In this document: positions 19,638 to 28,352 of the stretch, piece after piece
Numbering within the stretch: the stretch's first letter is position 1
Layout: every line of letters begins with the position of its first letter
NCBI GenBank assembly: GCA_016717165.1
Contig: JADKGA010000003.1
Span: 434,001-498,000 of the forward strand
Source of the DNA: Candidatus Lutibacillus vidarii
GTDB taxonomy: Bacteria; Actinomycetota; Actinomycetes; Actinomycetales; Dermatophilaceae
Length of the DNA stretch: 64,000 nt
Direction: 5' to 3'
The notes under the pieces: generated by a model
What the model was told of the DNA's origin: nothing
The model's database searches: none
What the model saw: only the letters and a program-made list of their open reading frames with translations
Position numbers and translations under genes: made by a program

Positions 19638-21225
19638 ATGTCCGGCGTGACCCGGGAGGAGCAGCTGCGCCGCCGGCTCCTCGGGGAGCCCGCTGGGCAC
19701 CGCCTGCTCGGCTGGCTCGGCCCCCTGGTCGCCATGGTCGTCGGCGGAGTGCTGCGGTTCTGGAACCTCTCGAACCCGCACCAGCTCGTCTTCGACGAGA
19801 CCTACTACGTCAAGCAGGGCTGGTCGCTGGTCCAATGGGGCGTCGAGCTGCGCAACGACCCGGTTCTCGACGCCGCGAAGTCGGTCGACCAGAACTTCAC
19901 CGGCACCAACCAGAATGTCTACGCCACCGTGGGTGACCTCGTCGTCCACCCGCCGGTCGGCAAGTGGCTCATCGGCTGGGGCGAGCAGCTGCTCGGGGTG
20001 ACCAGCTCGCTCGGCTGGCGTCTCGCCGTCGCGACCTTCGGCACCCTGTCGATCCTCATCATCGGGCGGGTCGCCCGCCGGCTGTTCCGCTCCTCGGTGC
20101 TCGGCACCCTGGCCGCCATACTGCTGGCCTTCGAAGGTCACCACCTCGTCCACTCGCGGACCGGGCTGCTCGACCTGTTCGTCATGTTCTTCGGCCTGAC
20201 CTCCTTCGCCGCGGTGCTCATCGACCGGGACGCCTCCCGCGCGGTTCTCGCCCGCAAGGTCGGGGCCGTCCCGGTCGGGGGAGGTGGTCGCGCGCTTCGG
20301 CCCGAGCGGCCCGTGGCTCGGGCTGCGGCCGTGGCGCTGGGTCGCCGGGATCTCGCTCGGGCTGTGTATGGGCACGAAGTGGTCCGGCGCGATGTTCCTC
20401 GTCGCCTTCGGGGTGCTCAGCGTCCTGTGGGACATGTCGGCGCGGCGCGCGGCGGGCTTCCCGGCATACATCTGGGGTGGCGTCGTCAAGGACGGGATGT
20501 ACGCCTTCGTCGCGATGGTGGGCACGGCGGCGCTGACCTACCTCGTCAGCTGGACCGGGTGGTTCCGCTCGACCCAGGGCTACGACCGCTACTGGGCGTC
20601 CGACAACCCGGCCGACGGCCCGTGGACGTGGGTGCCCGGCTCGCTGCGCTCGTGGTGGCACTACCAGGTGGAGATGTACCAGGTCAGCCGGAGCATCAAC
20701 AGCCCGCACGACTACCAGACCACGCCCTGGGTGTGGCTCATCCAGGGTCGGCCGACGTCGTTCTTCTACGAGGGGCCCAAACGCGGCGAGTGGGGCTGCG
20801 AGGTCGAGGTCTGCTCGCGCGCCATCACCTCGCTCGGCACCCCCACGATCTGGTGGGCCGGTGCGCTCATGGTGCCGGTTCTGGTCTACATGTGGCTCCT
20901 GGCGCGGGACTGGCGGGCCGGTGCGCTGGTCGCCGGGTACGCCGGTGGCTACCTGCCGTGGTTCCTCCTCACCGACCGGACGATCTACTCCTTCTACGCC
21001 GTCGCCTTCGAGGTCTTCACCGTCCTGTCAATCGTCTACGGGATGGGTCTGCTGCTGGGTCGGCGCGGCGCGCGCGGCTGGCGACCGCGGTGGCCGTGGT
21101 ACGTCATCGGTGGGTATGTCGTTGCGACGATCCTCATCGCCGGCTTCTTCTACCCGATCTGGACCGCCCAGGTGATCCCGCAGAGCGACTGGCAGCTGCG
21201 GATGTGGTTCCCCAGCTGGATCTAG
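19638..21225 (+). pseudogene. Protein O-mannosyltransferase (PMT/GT39), internally frameshifted
   Basis: The N-terminal part reads LVFDETYYVKQGWSLVQWG with the conserved Asp-Glu of the first PMT loop, and HPPVGKWLIGWGEQLLG. Several hydrophobic helices follow. At a run of five G (20277-20281) the frame shifts by one. The remainder, VARFGPSGPWLGLRPWRW to the terminal QLRMWFPSWI, is in the next frame up to 21225. Removing one G gives a continuous protein of about 528 residues, the usual length. PMT transfers mannose from polyprenyl-phosphate-mannose to secreted proteins on the outer face of the membrane. Because the rest is well conserved, a homopolymer sequencing error is as likely as true decay. 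In mycobacteria its homologue lies beside rsmI. Confidence 0.85.
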
Positions 21226-21279
21226 CCGGCAGGTCAGGGTTTCTCCTGACTCCCCTGGTGGAGCCTCCCCACGTGCCGA

Positions 21280-21624
21280 TCAGGAGGCATCGCCGAGTCG
21301 TCGCACGACGCACTGGTTGAGGCTGAGGTGCTCCTCGGCAGCGTCGAGGGCCAGGTTGCGGTGCAAGCGTTCGCCGACGCGCAGGTTGAACTTGCCGGAG
21401 TAGGTACGAGACGACAGTGGCTCCGGGATCGGCTCGCCACCTTCGTACAGGTCCTTGACGACCTCGCGCACCATGTCGGCGATGCCGTGAAGGGCCTCGT
21501 CCTGGGTGATCGCGAGCCAGGACAGGGAAGGGAACTCAAGGCAAGTGCCGACGAACTCGGCGTCCTCGGCCGACCAGGTGACCCGGTAGGCGTAATGGGT
21601 GATCTCAGGCACTGTCACAGTCAT
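21280..21624 (-). CDS. HicB-family antitoxin-like protein, apparently without HicA
   Basis: A 114-residue protein whose first half (AYRVTWSAEDAEFVGTCLEF) is the HicB partial RNase H-like fold. The C-terminus (FNLRVGERLHRNLALDAAEE plus SLNQCVVRRLG) is a ribbon-helix-helix/Arc-like DNA-binding tail. ATG 21624 is chosen because AAGGAGG lies just ahead of it and homology starts there. HicB normally neutralises the mRNase HicA. I searched both flanks (21226-21279 and 21625-21876) for the small dsRBD-like HicA with its catalytic His and found none. It may be an orphan regulator. It marks the left edge of the accessory island. Confidence 0.75.
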   Translation of the reverse strand: MTVTVPEITHYAYRVTWSAEDAEFVGTCLEFPSLSWLAITQDEALHGIADMVREVVKDLYEGGEPIPEPLSSRTYSGKFNLRVGERLHRNLALDAAEEHLSLNQCVVRRLGDAS

Positions 21625-21876
21625 CGGTTGGCCTCCTTCTTGTCGATGGCCGAACGTTGCTGGGATTGGCTCGCATTGCGGCGAGCATCTTGGCAACGGA
21701 AGGCACCTACCGATGGCACTACAGGCAGTACCGTCTCGAAGCGTGGGGCACGCGCCTCATAACGTCCGCGCGAGGGCTCACGCAAGCGGACAACTCGCCT
21801 TGGCCGGTTTGTGAGGGCGAGTCGACAGTGCGGCATGACAGACTGCTCTGACTGCCACAATACCCAGGGGGAAGAC

Positions 21877-22776
21877 ATGGCTCCGCCCGTCTCTGCCGCC
21901 CGCGCCCTTCACGACCTCATCGCGGAGGTCCAAGGGCGGTTCGACACGCCCAACATCACTACGGCGTACCACGCGTGGGGTTCTGTCGTGGGCGACAGCA
22001 TCGAGACAGCGACCTTCGCCCGATTCCACGCCGAGGTCGTGACGCTGCTCCGGGAGGTCACCGAGGACCTGACCATGCTCTCCCCGTCCGCACAGCAGCG
22101 CTACTCGCAGTACCTCCCGCACTGGTGGACAGCCGTCGTGCTTCCCCGCAAAGACTGGGCTACGGACGGTACCCTTCTGATCGGCGCGACCCATTTGGAC
22201 TTGCTGGGTTCCTTGGCGGATGTCATGGAGTCGCGCGCCCTCTTCGTGGGTCCCTCCAACCCGCAGACGGTCGACATCCTGAGGCAAGGGGTCTCGTTCC
22301 TGCTCAACGCGACGAAGGGGGCCAACGACGTCCCCGCGCACATCCAGGACCAGATCGTCGCTGACCTTGAGCACGTCCTCTGGCTGCTCGACCACGTCGA
22401 CACCTTCGGCGTTGACCACACTGTCGCCGCGATGGAGAAGGTCACGGGGAAGGCGGTCGCGGAGGCCGCCAAGGCACCGACGGGCGGCCTGAAGCGGGTG
22501 GCGATCGGGCTCGTCGCCACCCTCGCACTCCTCGCCCCGGCGACGACCGACGTGACAACGATCGTGGGGAACGTCCGCAGCGTGTTCGGCGTGAGCGCAG
22601 CCCCGCCCGAGCAAGAGGGTGAGGACGTGGTGCGGTCGACGGTCGTGGAGATCTACACCGTCTGCACGACCAAGAAGTTGACGTCGGGACCGGCCGACGC
22701 CGACGGGGGCGAGGTCGTGGACGCTGAGGTCGTGGACGAGGATGCGGGCGAGGGCGCCCAGAGTGGCGCCGGATGA
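21877..22776 (+). CDS. Unknown protein, first gene of a coupled two-gene unit
   Basis: A 299-residue protein I cannot assign. It begins helical and hydrophilic (SAARALHDLIAEVQGRFDTP). There is a single predicted membrane-spanning or strongly hydrophobic segment near residues 208-232 (VAIGLVATLALLAPA) and an acidic low-complexity tail rich in Asp/Glu/Val. ATG 21877 follows a purine-rich GGGGGAAG; ATGs at 21811 and 21835 are possible but less well placed. Its stop overlaps the next ATG (ATGA at 22773-22776), so the two products are probably made together. It lies in the island next to tRNA-Ala and a broken integrase, suggesting accessory, possibly defence, function; that is inference. Confidence 0.7.
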   Translation: MAPPVSAARALHDLIAEVQGRFDTPNITTAYHAWGSVVGDSIETATFARFHAEVVTLLREVTEDLTMLSPSAQQRYSQYLPHWWTAVVLPRKDWATDGTLLIGATHLDLLGSLADVMESRALFVGPSNPQTVDILRQGVSFLLNATKGANDVPAHIQDQIVADLEHVLWLLDHVDTFGVDHTVAAMEKVTGKAVAEAAKAPTGGLKRVAIGLVATLALLAPATTDVTTIVGNVRSVFGVSAAPPEQEGEDVVRSTVVEIYTVCTTKKLTSGPADADGGEVVDAEVVDEDAGEGAQSGAG

Positions 22777-23960
22777 GTCAGGGCGGCACGGTGCCCGTGG
22801 TCTTCAGCGCGATCAGTCGGAATGACCCGTCGCCAGCGTCACACGGGGACAGCCAGTTCCAGTTCCTCGACCGTGTCTCTGGGCCGTACTGGGATCAGGT
22901 CCGGGACCTGATCGAAGACTGGTTCTCCCGGCTCTGCTCGGACGCCCAGGCTGACGTCAGGGGCCGTTTGAGGTCAAGGGACGACCGCCAGTTCGACGGG
23001 GCGTTCTTCGAGCTGTACGTCCATGAGTGCTTGCTCAGGATGGGCTATACGGTCACGTGCCACCCAGAACCCGAGGGAAGCGAGAGAAGGCCAGACTTCC
23101 TCGCCGAGAAGAACCGCAGCCGGATGTACGTCGAGGCGCGCTCAGCGTCGACCAGCGATGTATCGGTTGGCGCGGCGGCGCGGCTGAACACGGTGTACCA
23201 GTCGCTGGATCGGCTCGACAGCCCGAACTTCTTCCTTTGGATCGACGTTGAGCGGCAGGGCGACGCGCCCTTCGCCGCCAAGCCGCTGCGCCGTCGCCTG
23301 GAGACGTGGCTGGCCGGCCTTGACCCCGATGACTACCCGGCCGTGGATCAGCGTCGTGACCTCCCCGAACTCCGGCACGAGAGCGGAGGGTGGGCATTCA
23401 CGTTCAACGCGATACCCAAGTCCCGCAGTGCGCGCGGCGAGGAGGGGGTGCGCCCGCTCGGCATCTTCGGTGGCCGGGAGGCCCACTGGGTCCACAACGA
23501 CGCGGGCATCCGGGCGGCGTTGGCCGACAAGGGCTCCGCCTACGGCTCTCTGGGAGCGCCGTTCGTCGTGGCTGTGGCGACCAGCAGCCTGTCGATGTAC
23601 GACCACGACGTTCGGAACGCCCTTTACGGCACCGAAGTCGTCCAGATAAGCCTGGCCTCTGACGGCGCTTCGACGTGGGCGCGCAAGCCGGACGGGTACT
23701 GGTATGCAGGCACGCACTGGGCTCATCGTGGGGTGTCGGCCGTCCTCGTGGCGAAGCAACTCCACCCCACCTTCAATGGCTCGCAGACGCACACCCTCTG
23801 GGAGCACCCGGACCCGGAGTTCCCCGTTGACGAGTTGCCCATCTGGCGGCGCTCGACCGTGGAGGACGGCAACCTGACTGTCGTTGATCCTCAGCGCTCG
23901 CAAGCCGATTGGTTCGGCCTCGGCGATCCGTGGCCAGTCGGCGAAGCCTTCGCGGACTAG
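22773..23960 (+). CDS. Uncharacterised protein with N-terminal PD-(D/E)XK nuclease-like segment
   Basis: A 395-residue protein. Residues about 75-130 match a restriction-endonuclease-like core. A helix with Glu (FELYVHECLLRMGYTV) is followed by RRPDFLAEKNRSRMYVEARS, where Pro-Asp and the later Glu fit PD-x(n)-E-x-K, with Arg in place of the usual Lys. The large C-terminal part is conserved-looking (VRPLGIFGGREAHWV, GAPFVVAVATSSLSMYDHDV, GVSAVLVAKQLHP) but I cannot name it. It resembles a widespread uncharacterised bacterial family as I recall it. It is translationally coupled to the preceding gene. The Arg substitution leaves open whether the nuclease centre is active. Confidence 0.7.
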   Translation: MSQGGTVPVVFSAISRNDPSPASHGDSQFQFLDRVSGPYWDQVRDLIEDWFSRLCSDAQADVRGRLRSRDDRQFDGAFFELYVHECLLRMGYTVTCHPEPEGSERRPDFLAEKNRSRMYVEARSASTSDVSVGAAARLNTVYQSLDRLDSPNFFLWIDVERQGDAPFAAKPLRRRLETWLAGLDPDDYPAVDQRRDLPELRHESGGWAFTFNAIPKSRSARGEEGVRPLGIFGGREAHWVHNDAGIRAALADKGSAYGSLGAPFVVAVATSSLSMYDHDVRNALYGTEVVQISLASDGASTWARKPDGYWYAGTHWAHRGVSAVLVAKQLHPTFNGSQTHTLWEHPDPEFPVDELPIWRRSTVEDGNLTVVDPQRSQADWFGLGDPWPVGEAFAD

Positions 23961-24006
23961 GGGCCTCTCCAACGCGCCCTCAGTGGACGTGCTCAACGGC
24001 GCGTGT

Positions 24007-24570
24007 ATGCCCAAGGACGTGATGTTCCCGTTCGGCGAGGCCGACTTGGAGCGCACCTACCAGAGAGCGAGGGCGAGAGACCCTCGTCTCGCCGACATCC
24101 TCCTCGTCGCACGCTGGACCGGCCTGAGGTGGTCAGAGCTGCGGGCCATCCGGATCAGGGACTTCATCGAGGTGCCCATGCCGATCCTCGTCGTCCAGCG
24201 CGCCGAGCCTGAGGGCGTGTTGACGCAGGGGACGAAGTCGGGCCGGAGCCGCCGGGTCCCGGTCGCTGACCGCGTCCGGCCGATGGTCCGTCAGATGGCC
24301 GCAGGCCGGGAGGGCGACGAGCCGCTCTTCGTCACCTCGCGCGGATGCCGACTACACGCCTCGGCGTTCAAGCGTGCGCTCGGCTGGACCGACCTCGTCG
24401 AGGGGCGCCGGATCCATGACCTGCGGCATACGGCAGCGTGTCTCTGGCTCGCCCGAGGCGTCGATCCGGTCGCCGTCCAGACATGGATGGGCCATGCGTC
24501 GACGAGACGGCGGCCCGCCCTGATGCAGTTGACCACCGGGGGCACACGGGAGGAGAAGCCGGTCCCGTGA
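24007..24570 (+). pseudogene. Tyrosine recombinase (phage-type integrase) fragment lacking the catalytic Tyr
   Basis: Only the catalytic half of an integrase remains. Visible are the first Arg motif (WTGLRWSELRAIRI), the beta-hairpin Lys region (GTKSGRSRRVPV) and the HxxR box (IHDLRHTAACLWLARG). GVDPVAVQTWMGHAS follows. After GHAS the expected tyrosine segment is replaced by a basic Arg/Pro-rich tail with no Tyr. The N-terminal core-binding domain is missing; the frame merges into the previous gene. The protein should be inactive. It faces the 3' end of tRNA-Ala, the classical attachment position, so it is probably the relic of the element that brought in this island. Confidence 0.8.
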
Positions 24571-24576
24571 CGTGAC

Positions 24577-24623
24577 GAGACCCCGCGGTTCCTGCGGTGT
24601 TTCTGCAGGTCAGGCGGGGCCTC
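24577..24623 (-). terminator. Terminator-like hairpin downstream of tRNA-Ala
   Basis: GAGACCCCGC at 24577-24586 pairs with GCGGGGCCTC at 24614-24623 with one G-T pair. A second internal stem (CCTGC with GCAGG) extends it. It lies a few bases after the tRNA 3' end on the minus strand, in the correct place to terminate it, and also beyond the integrase stop on the plus strand. Confidence 0.5.
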
Positions 24624-24628
24624 TTGGG

Positions 24629-24701
24629 TGGAGCTGCGGGGATTCGAACCCCGGGCCTTCTCATTGCGAACGAGACGCGCTACCAACTGCGCCACAGCCC
24701 C
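24629..24701 (-). tRNA. tRNA-Ala (anticodon CGC)
   Basis: A 73-nt cloverleaf read on the minus strand. The acceptor GGGGCTG pairs with CAGCTCC (one G-T). The D-arm is GCGC-AGTTGGTA-GCGC, the anticodon stem TCTCG/TGAGA holds loop TTCGCAA with anticodon CGC, and the T-arm is CGGGG-TTCGAAT-CCCCG. The discriminator is A. It reads GCG alanine codons. CCA is not fully encoded. Its 3' end faces the accessory island and the integrase remnant. Confidence 0.95.
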
Positions 24702-24872
24702 AAGAACGACCGAAACTGTAGCATCCAGGCGGCTCCGGCTCCCAACCGGCGACGCACCCCCGCCGCACCCCCGTAGCCGCCAGCGCCCTCGACGCCCGTC
24801 GGCACCCCCGAGCGCCGGGACGACAGCGGGCCTGGCACGCCATACCGTTGGAGCGACCACAAAGGAGAGCCC

Positions 24873-26057
24873 ATGACGACCGTGCCTGACCGCACGAGCC
24901 AGCCCGACGCCCACCCGGGCAGTGCCGTCCCCTGGCGGTTGCGCGCCGCCGCCGAGTGGTCCTGGCGGCTCCTCGTCATCGGTGTCGCGGGGTACGTGCT
25001 GACGCTGGTGCTGCGGGAGTTCTCCGAGATCGCCGTCCCCGTCGCCGTGGCCACCCTCCTCGCGGCGCTGCTCGCGCCGGCCAACACCTGGCTCCGGGCC
25101 CGAATGCCGAAGGTCGCGGCCGCGGCCCTGTGCGTCGTCGGCCTCATCATCGTCGTCGGGACCCTGCTCACCCTCGTCGGGTCGCAGGTCAGCGGCGGCA
25201 TGGGCGAGCTCACCGCCAAGGTCGTCACCGGCCTGGACCAGGTCCGCGAGTGGGTCCGCAGCACCTTCCACATCACCGACAGCCAGTTCACGGCCTACTT
25301 CGAGCAGCTGAAGACGACCATCTCGGCCGGCGGCAACCTCGGCTCGACCGCCGCGAAGGCCGGCCTCACCGCGACCCATTTCGTCGCCGGCACCTTCCTC
25401 GCGCTCTTCTCGCTGATCTTCTTCCTGTATGACGGCCGGCGTATCGCCAGCTGGCTGGTCGGGCTCTTCCCCCGCTCCGCCCGGGCCAAGGTCGACGGCG
25501 CCGCGACGATCGCGTGGGACCAGCTCACCTCGTTCGTCCGGGCCACCGTCCTGGTTGCTTTCGTCGACGCGGTCGGCATCGGTCTCGGCGCGGCGGTCCT
25601 ACGGGTGCCCTTCGCCGGAGCGATCTTCGTCCTGGTCTTCCTCGGCTCGTTCGTCCCGATCGTCGGCGCCTTGGTGAGCGGTGCGGTCGCGGTGCTGCTC
25701 GCCCTGGTCGCCCACGGGCCGGTCATGGCCCTCGTCATGCTCGGCGTGGTCCTGGCCGTCCAACAGCTCGAGGCGCATATCCTCCAGCCGTTCCTCCTCG
25801 GCCGGGCGGTGGCGATCCACCCGCTCGGGGTCGTGCTCGGCATCGGCCTCGGGGTCGTCGTCGCGGGCGTGGTCGGGGCGCTCTTCGCGGTGCCGACCAT
25901 CGCGGTGGCGAACGCCGTCGGCAAGTACCTCCTCGCCGACGACCCATCGGGCCCACCTGTCGTCGCCCTCGCGTCAGACCCAGGTATGCCGGACCAGTCG
26001 TCGGGCGCGGCGGCGGACGACGAGCCGGCGGGCGACGCGGAGCGCGTCAGCCGTTGA
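24873..26057 (+). CDS. AI-2E family transporter (PerM-like membrane protein)
   Basis: A 394-residue integral membrane protein with about eight transmembrane helices in the pattern of the AI-2E/PerM family. Two N-terminal helices lead to a long amphipathic loop (about residues 105-165). Then come the conserved GAIFVLVFLGSFVPIVGALVS and VQQLEAHILQPFLLGRAVAI. Members export small molecules or act as Na+/H+ antiporters; the name from quorum-signal export is not evidence of that role here. AAAGGAG precedes ATG 24873. Its end overlaps the convergent sepX-like gene by 11 bp. Confidence 0.88.
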   Translation: MTTVPDRTSQPDAHPGSAVPWRLRAAAEWSWRLLVIGVAGYVLTLVLREFSEIAVPVAVATLLAALLAPANTWLRARMPKVAAAALCVVGLIIVVGTLLTLVGSQVSGGMGELTAKVVTGLDQVREWVRSTFHITDSQFTAYFEQLKTTISAGGNLGSTAAKAGLTATHFVAGTFLALFSLIFFLYDGRRIASWLVGLFPRSARAKVDGAATIAWDQLTSFVRATVLVAFVDAVGIGLGAAVLRVPFAGAIFVLVFLGSFVPIVGALVSGAVAVLLALVAHGPVMALVMLGVVLAVQQLEAHILQPFLLGRAVAIHPLGVVLGIGLGVVVAGVVGALFAVPTIAVANAVGKYLLADDPSGPPVVALASDPGMPDQSSGAAADDEPAGDAERVSR

Positions 26058-27090
26058 CGGCGCGGCGCACCGCGTCGGCGAGCCGCTGCACCTCGGGCTC
26101 GACCTCGATCTGCTCGACCGGCTCCTCGATCGGGGCCGGCGGGGGCCGGTGGGCCATGTCCTTGAGCGTGTAGGTGGGCGGCGGAACGTATACCGGGCTC
26201 CAGGTGCCCGCGGCGGGCGTCTCCTGGGGAAGGTCAGCGACTGGGATCGGCTGGGTGGCCTCGTCGATAAGGGCCTGGCGACGGGCCGGGTCTGGCCCGG
26301 CAGCGGCGACCTGCTCCGTGGTCGAGCCGAGCGGGGCGCCCTGGGCCGGGCGCGCCTCGGGCGCCGCCGGAGCCTGGGACGCCGCCGGAGCCTGACGCGC
26401 CGGCCGGGACGTGCGTGAGGACCGGGACGGGTTTGACGGCCGGGCCGAGCGAGCCGGGGAACCGGCTCGAGGACGGTTGGCGGCCTGCTTCTGTACGGGC
26501 CGGGCCGCGGGCATCGCTGCGGGCCGGGCCGCGGAGCGCGCAGCGGCACCGCCGCGGCGGGCCTTCCGGCGAGCCACGGCGGCGCGGCGGAGCCAGACGA
26601 CGACCAGGCCCAGGGCGACGACGTCGAGCAGCACGGCCGACCACGGCGTCCGACCGAGCACCGAGAGGACGAGCAGCACCGGAAGCCCGACGAGGGCCAC
26701 GAGGAAGGCGAGACCACGGACCGGCGCGGGGACGCTGCGGGGCCGCATCCGGGCGACCTTGACGGCCCGGGCGACGCCACGGCTCAGCCCCACCGCGGGG
26801 GTCTGCGTCTGGGCCGAGGTCACCACCGGGTCACCAGGGGTCCGCACCGCGGGCTCGGCCGAGGCCGGGACGACGGTGACCTGAGGGCGGCTGAGGAGGG
26901 CAGGGTGCTGGCGCGGCGCTGCGTCATTGGTGAGCACCGGGGTCCGTCGTTCGAGCACGCGCATCGCCTCCGAGTACCGGTCGACCGAGCGGGCCGTGGC
27001 GAGGTACTCGCGCCGGCGCACCCAGTGCTGAAGGAGGTAGGCAGCCCAGATCGCGAGGACGGCGACGAACACAAGACTCCCAGGCTGCAC
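26047..27090 (-). CDS. sepX: SepX/GLP-like septation membrane protein
   Basis: A 347-residue protein with an N-terminal membrane helix (SLVFVAVLAIWAAYLLQHWV) followed by RRREYLATARSVDRYSEAMR. Two more helices sit near residues 125-170. A long Arg/Ala/Pro-rich disordered stretch and a conserved C-terminal tail follow. The N-terminal helix plus HWVRRRE pattern and its place ahead of rimJ-moa-moeA-UGPase match actinobacterial SepX (Streptomyces), GLP (Corynebacterium) and Rv0996 (Mycobacterium), which link FtsZ and the membrane during division. The family call rests partly on synteny. The start is GTG at 27090. The linker is unusually basic and repetitive. Confidence 0.65.
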   Translation of the reverse strand: MQPGSLVFVAVLAIWAAYLLQHWVRRREYLATARSVDRYSEAMRVLERRTPVLTNDAAPRQHPALLSRPQVTVVPASAEPAVRTPGDPVVTSAQTQTPAVGLSRGVARAVKVARMRPRSVPAPVRGLAFLVALVGLPVLLVLSVLGRTPWSAVLLDVVALGLVVVWLRRAAVARRKARRGGAAARSAARPAAMPAARPVQKQAANRPRAGSPARSARPSNPSRSSRTSRPARQAPAASQAPAAPEARPAQGAPLGSTTEQVAAAGPDPARRQALIDEATQPIPVADLPQETPAAGTWSPVYVPPPTYTLKDMAHRPPPAPIEEPVEQIEVEPEVQRLADAVRRAVNG

Positions 27091-27216
27091 GGGACGTACG
27101 GTATGCCGTCCGCGGGCCGATCCTGTGGACCTTCGCGGTGTGTCGCTCCTGGGGCTGATGTGACGGGTGTTTCGAGCCGCCTGCGAGCCACCCGCGGTCC
27201 GTCTGGGGAGCCGGCG

Positions 27217-27870
27217 TCAGACCTCAGCGGATGTCGAGGTCTGCTCGCCGTGGTCGCGGGGCGCCCGGAGAACTCGGTCCGCCATACGGGTGCTGCCACG
27301 CTCCTCCGCGGTCACCGCGAAGGCGAGGTGGTCGCGCCACTGGCCGTCGATATGGAGGAAGCGCTCGCGGCGCCCCTCCGCGCGAAGGCCGAGCCGGGCG
27401 ACGACGGCCAGGCTCGCGGTGTTCTCCGGCCGGACGCAGATCTCGACGCGGTGCAGCCCGAGGTCCTCGAAGGCATAGTCGAGGAGGCGGGCGATCGACC
27501 GCGTCATCGTCCCCCGGCCCGTGGCCGCATGGGCGAGCCAGTAGCCGACCGACGCCGAACGAAGCGCGCCGTAGATGATCGAGGACAAGGTCAGCGACCC
27601 GACGAGCCGACCGTCGACCTCGATGGCGAACGGACGGGACCGCCCGGCGCGCGCATCCGCGTTGAGGGTGCGGACGAACTCCTGGAAGCGTACCCGGGGC
27701 GCGGACCCGTCCGGGCGGGTGGCGTCCCAGGGCCGCAGCCAGAAGGCGTTATGGCTGCGCAGCTCGACCCAGGCCCGCCGGTCCCGGCGGGTCAACGGGC
27801 GCAGGACGATCTGCGGTTCGAGGCCGTCCTCGACCCGAAGCACGACCGGCCACCGCGTCCCGGTGGTCAT
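27217..27870 (-). CDS. rimJ: GNAT N-acetyltransferase, RimJ/RimL type
   Basis: A 217-residue acetyltransferase. The acetyl-CoA-binding region is RGTMTRSIARLLDYAFEDLG, preceded by SASVGYWLAHAATG. The closing strand is HRVEICVRPENTASLAVVARLGLRAEG, characteristic of ribosomal-protein N-acetyltransferases. ATG 27870 overlaps the moaB-like stop by four bases, so it is the last gene of the molybdopterin set. In mycobacteria rimJ occupies the same place. Its substrate is probably an N-terminal Ala or Ser of a protein; which one is unknown. Confidence 0.9.
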   Translation of the reverse strand: MTTGTRWPVVLRVEDGLEPQIVLRPLTRRDRRAWVELRSHNAFWLRPWDATRPDGSAPRVRFQEFVRTLNADARAGRSRPFAIEVDGRLVGSLTLSSIIYGALRSASVGYWLAHAATGRGTMTRSIARLLDYAFEDLGLHRVEICVRPENTASLAVVARLGLRAEGRRERFLHIDGQWRDHLAFAVTAEERGSTRMADRVLRAPRDHGEQTSTSAEV

Positions 27871-28352
27871 CGGCGGTGGTCTCCCCCGGCGACCTGGTCG
27901 ACGGCGTGCGGGACCACCTCGGCGAGGATGGCGAGCGCGTCCCGGACGCCTCCGGGCGACCCGGGGAGGTTGACGACGAGGGTGTGTCCGGCCAGCCCGG
28001 CCAGCCCGCGAGAGAGAATCGCCGTCGGCACCCCGGCCCGGGTTCCGGCGGCCCGGATCGCCTCGGCGATCCCGGGGACGAGCCGGTCGAGCAGCGGCGC
28101 GGTCTGCTCCGGAGTGGCGTCGGTGGGGCTGAGGCCGGTGCCGCCGGTGGTGACGACGACCGCAGCGCCAGAGGCGATGGCGGTGCGCAGCGCCTCCCCC
28201 ACCGGGGGTCCGTCCGGGACGACGACAGGGGGCTCGGCGGCGAAGCCCCAGGCCTGAAGTGCCTCGACGATGAGCGGGCCGGCCCGGTCTGGGTAGACCC
28301 CCGACGCGGCCCGGGTCGAGCAGGTGATGACGACCGCGCGGCCGAGGCTCAC
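27867..28352 (-). CDS. moaB: Molybdopterin adenylyltransferase/MoaB-type protein
   Basis: A 161-residue MoCF-fold protein acting in molybdenum cofactor synthesis by adenylylating molybdopterin. Diagnostic are VVITCSTRAASGVYPDRAGP at the start, the loop VVVTTGGTGLSPTDATPEQT (the TGGTG motif) and LVVNLPGSPGGVRDALAIL. MogA and MoaB cannot be separated with certainty from sequence. The start is GTG, and both ends overlap neighbours (moaC upstream, rimJ downstream), implying tight coupling. Confidence 0.9.
   Translation of the reverse strand: MSLGRAVVITCSTRAASGVYPDRAGPLIVEALQAWGFAAEPPVVVPDGPPVGEALRTAIASGAAVVVTTGGTGLSPTDATPEQTAPLLDRLVPGIAEAIRAAGTRAGVPTAILSRGLAGLAGHTLVVNLPGSPGGVRDALAILAEVVPHAVDQVAGGDHRR

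Noticed and set aside
21229..24634. Possible attachment sites GCAGGTCAGG...GGTGGAGC at 21229-21264 and 24605-24634
   Set aside because: Two short matches with different spacing (28 versus 22 bases) are within chance at this composition and do not copy the tRNA 3' end properly.
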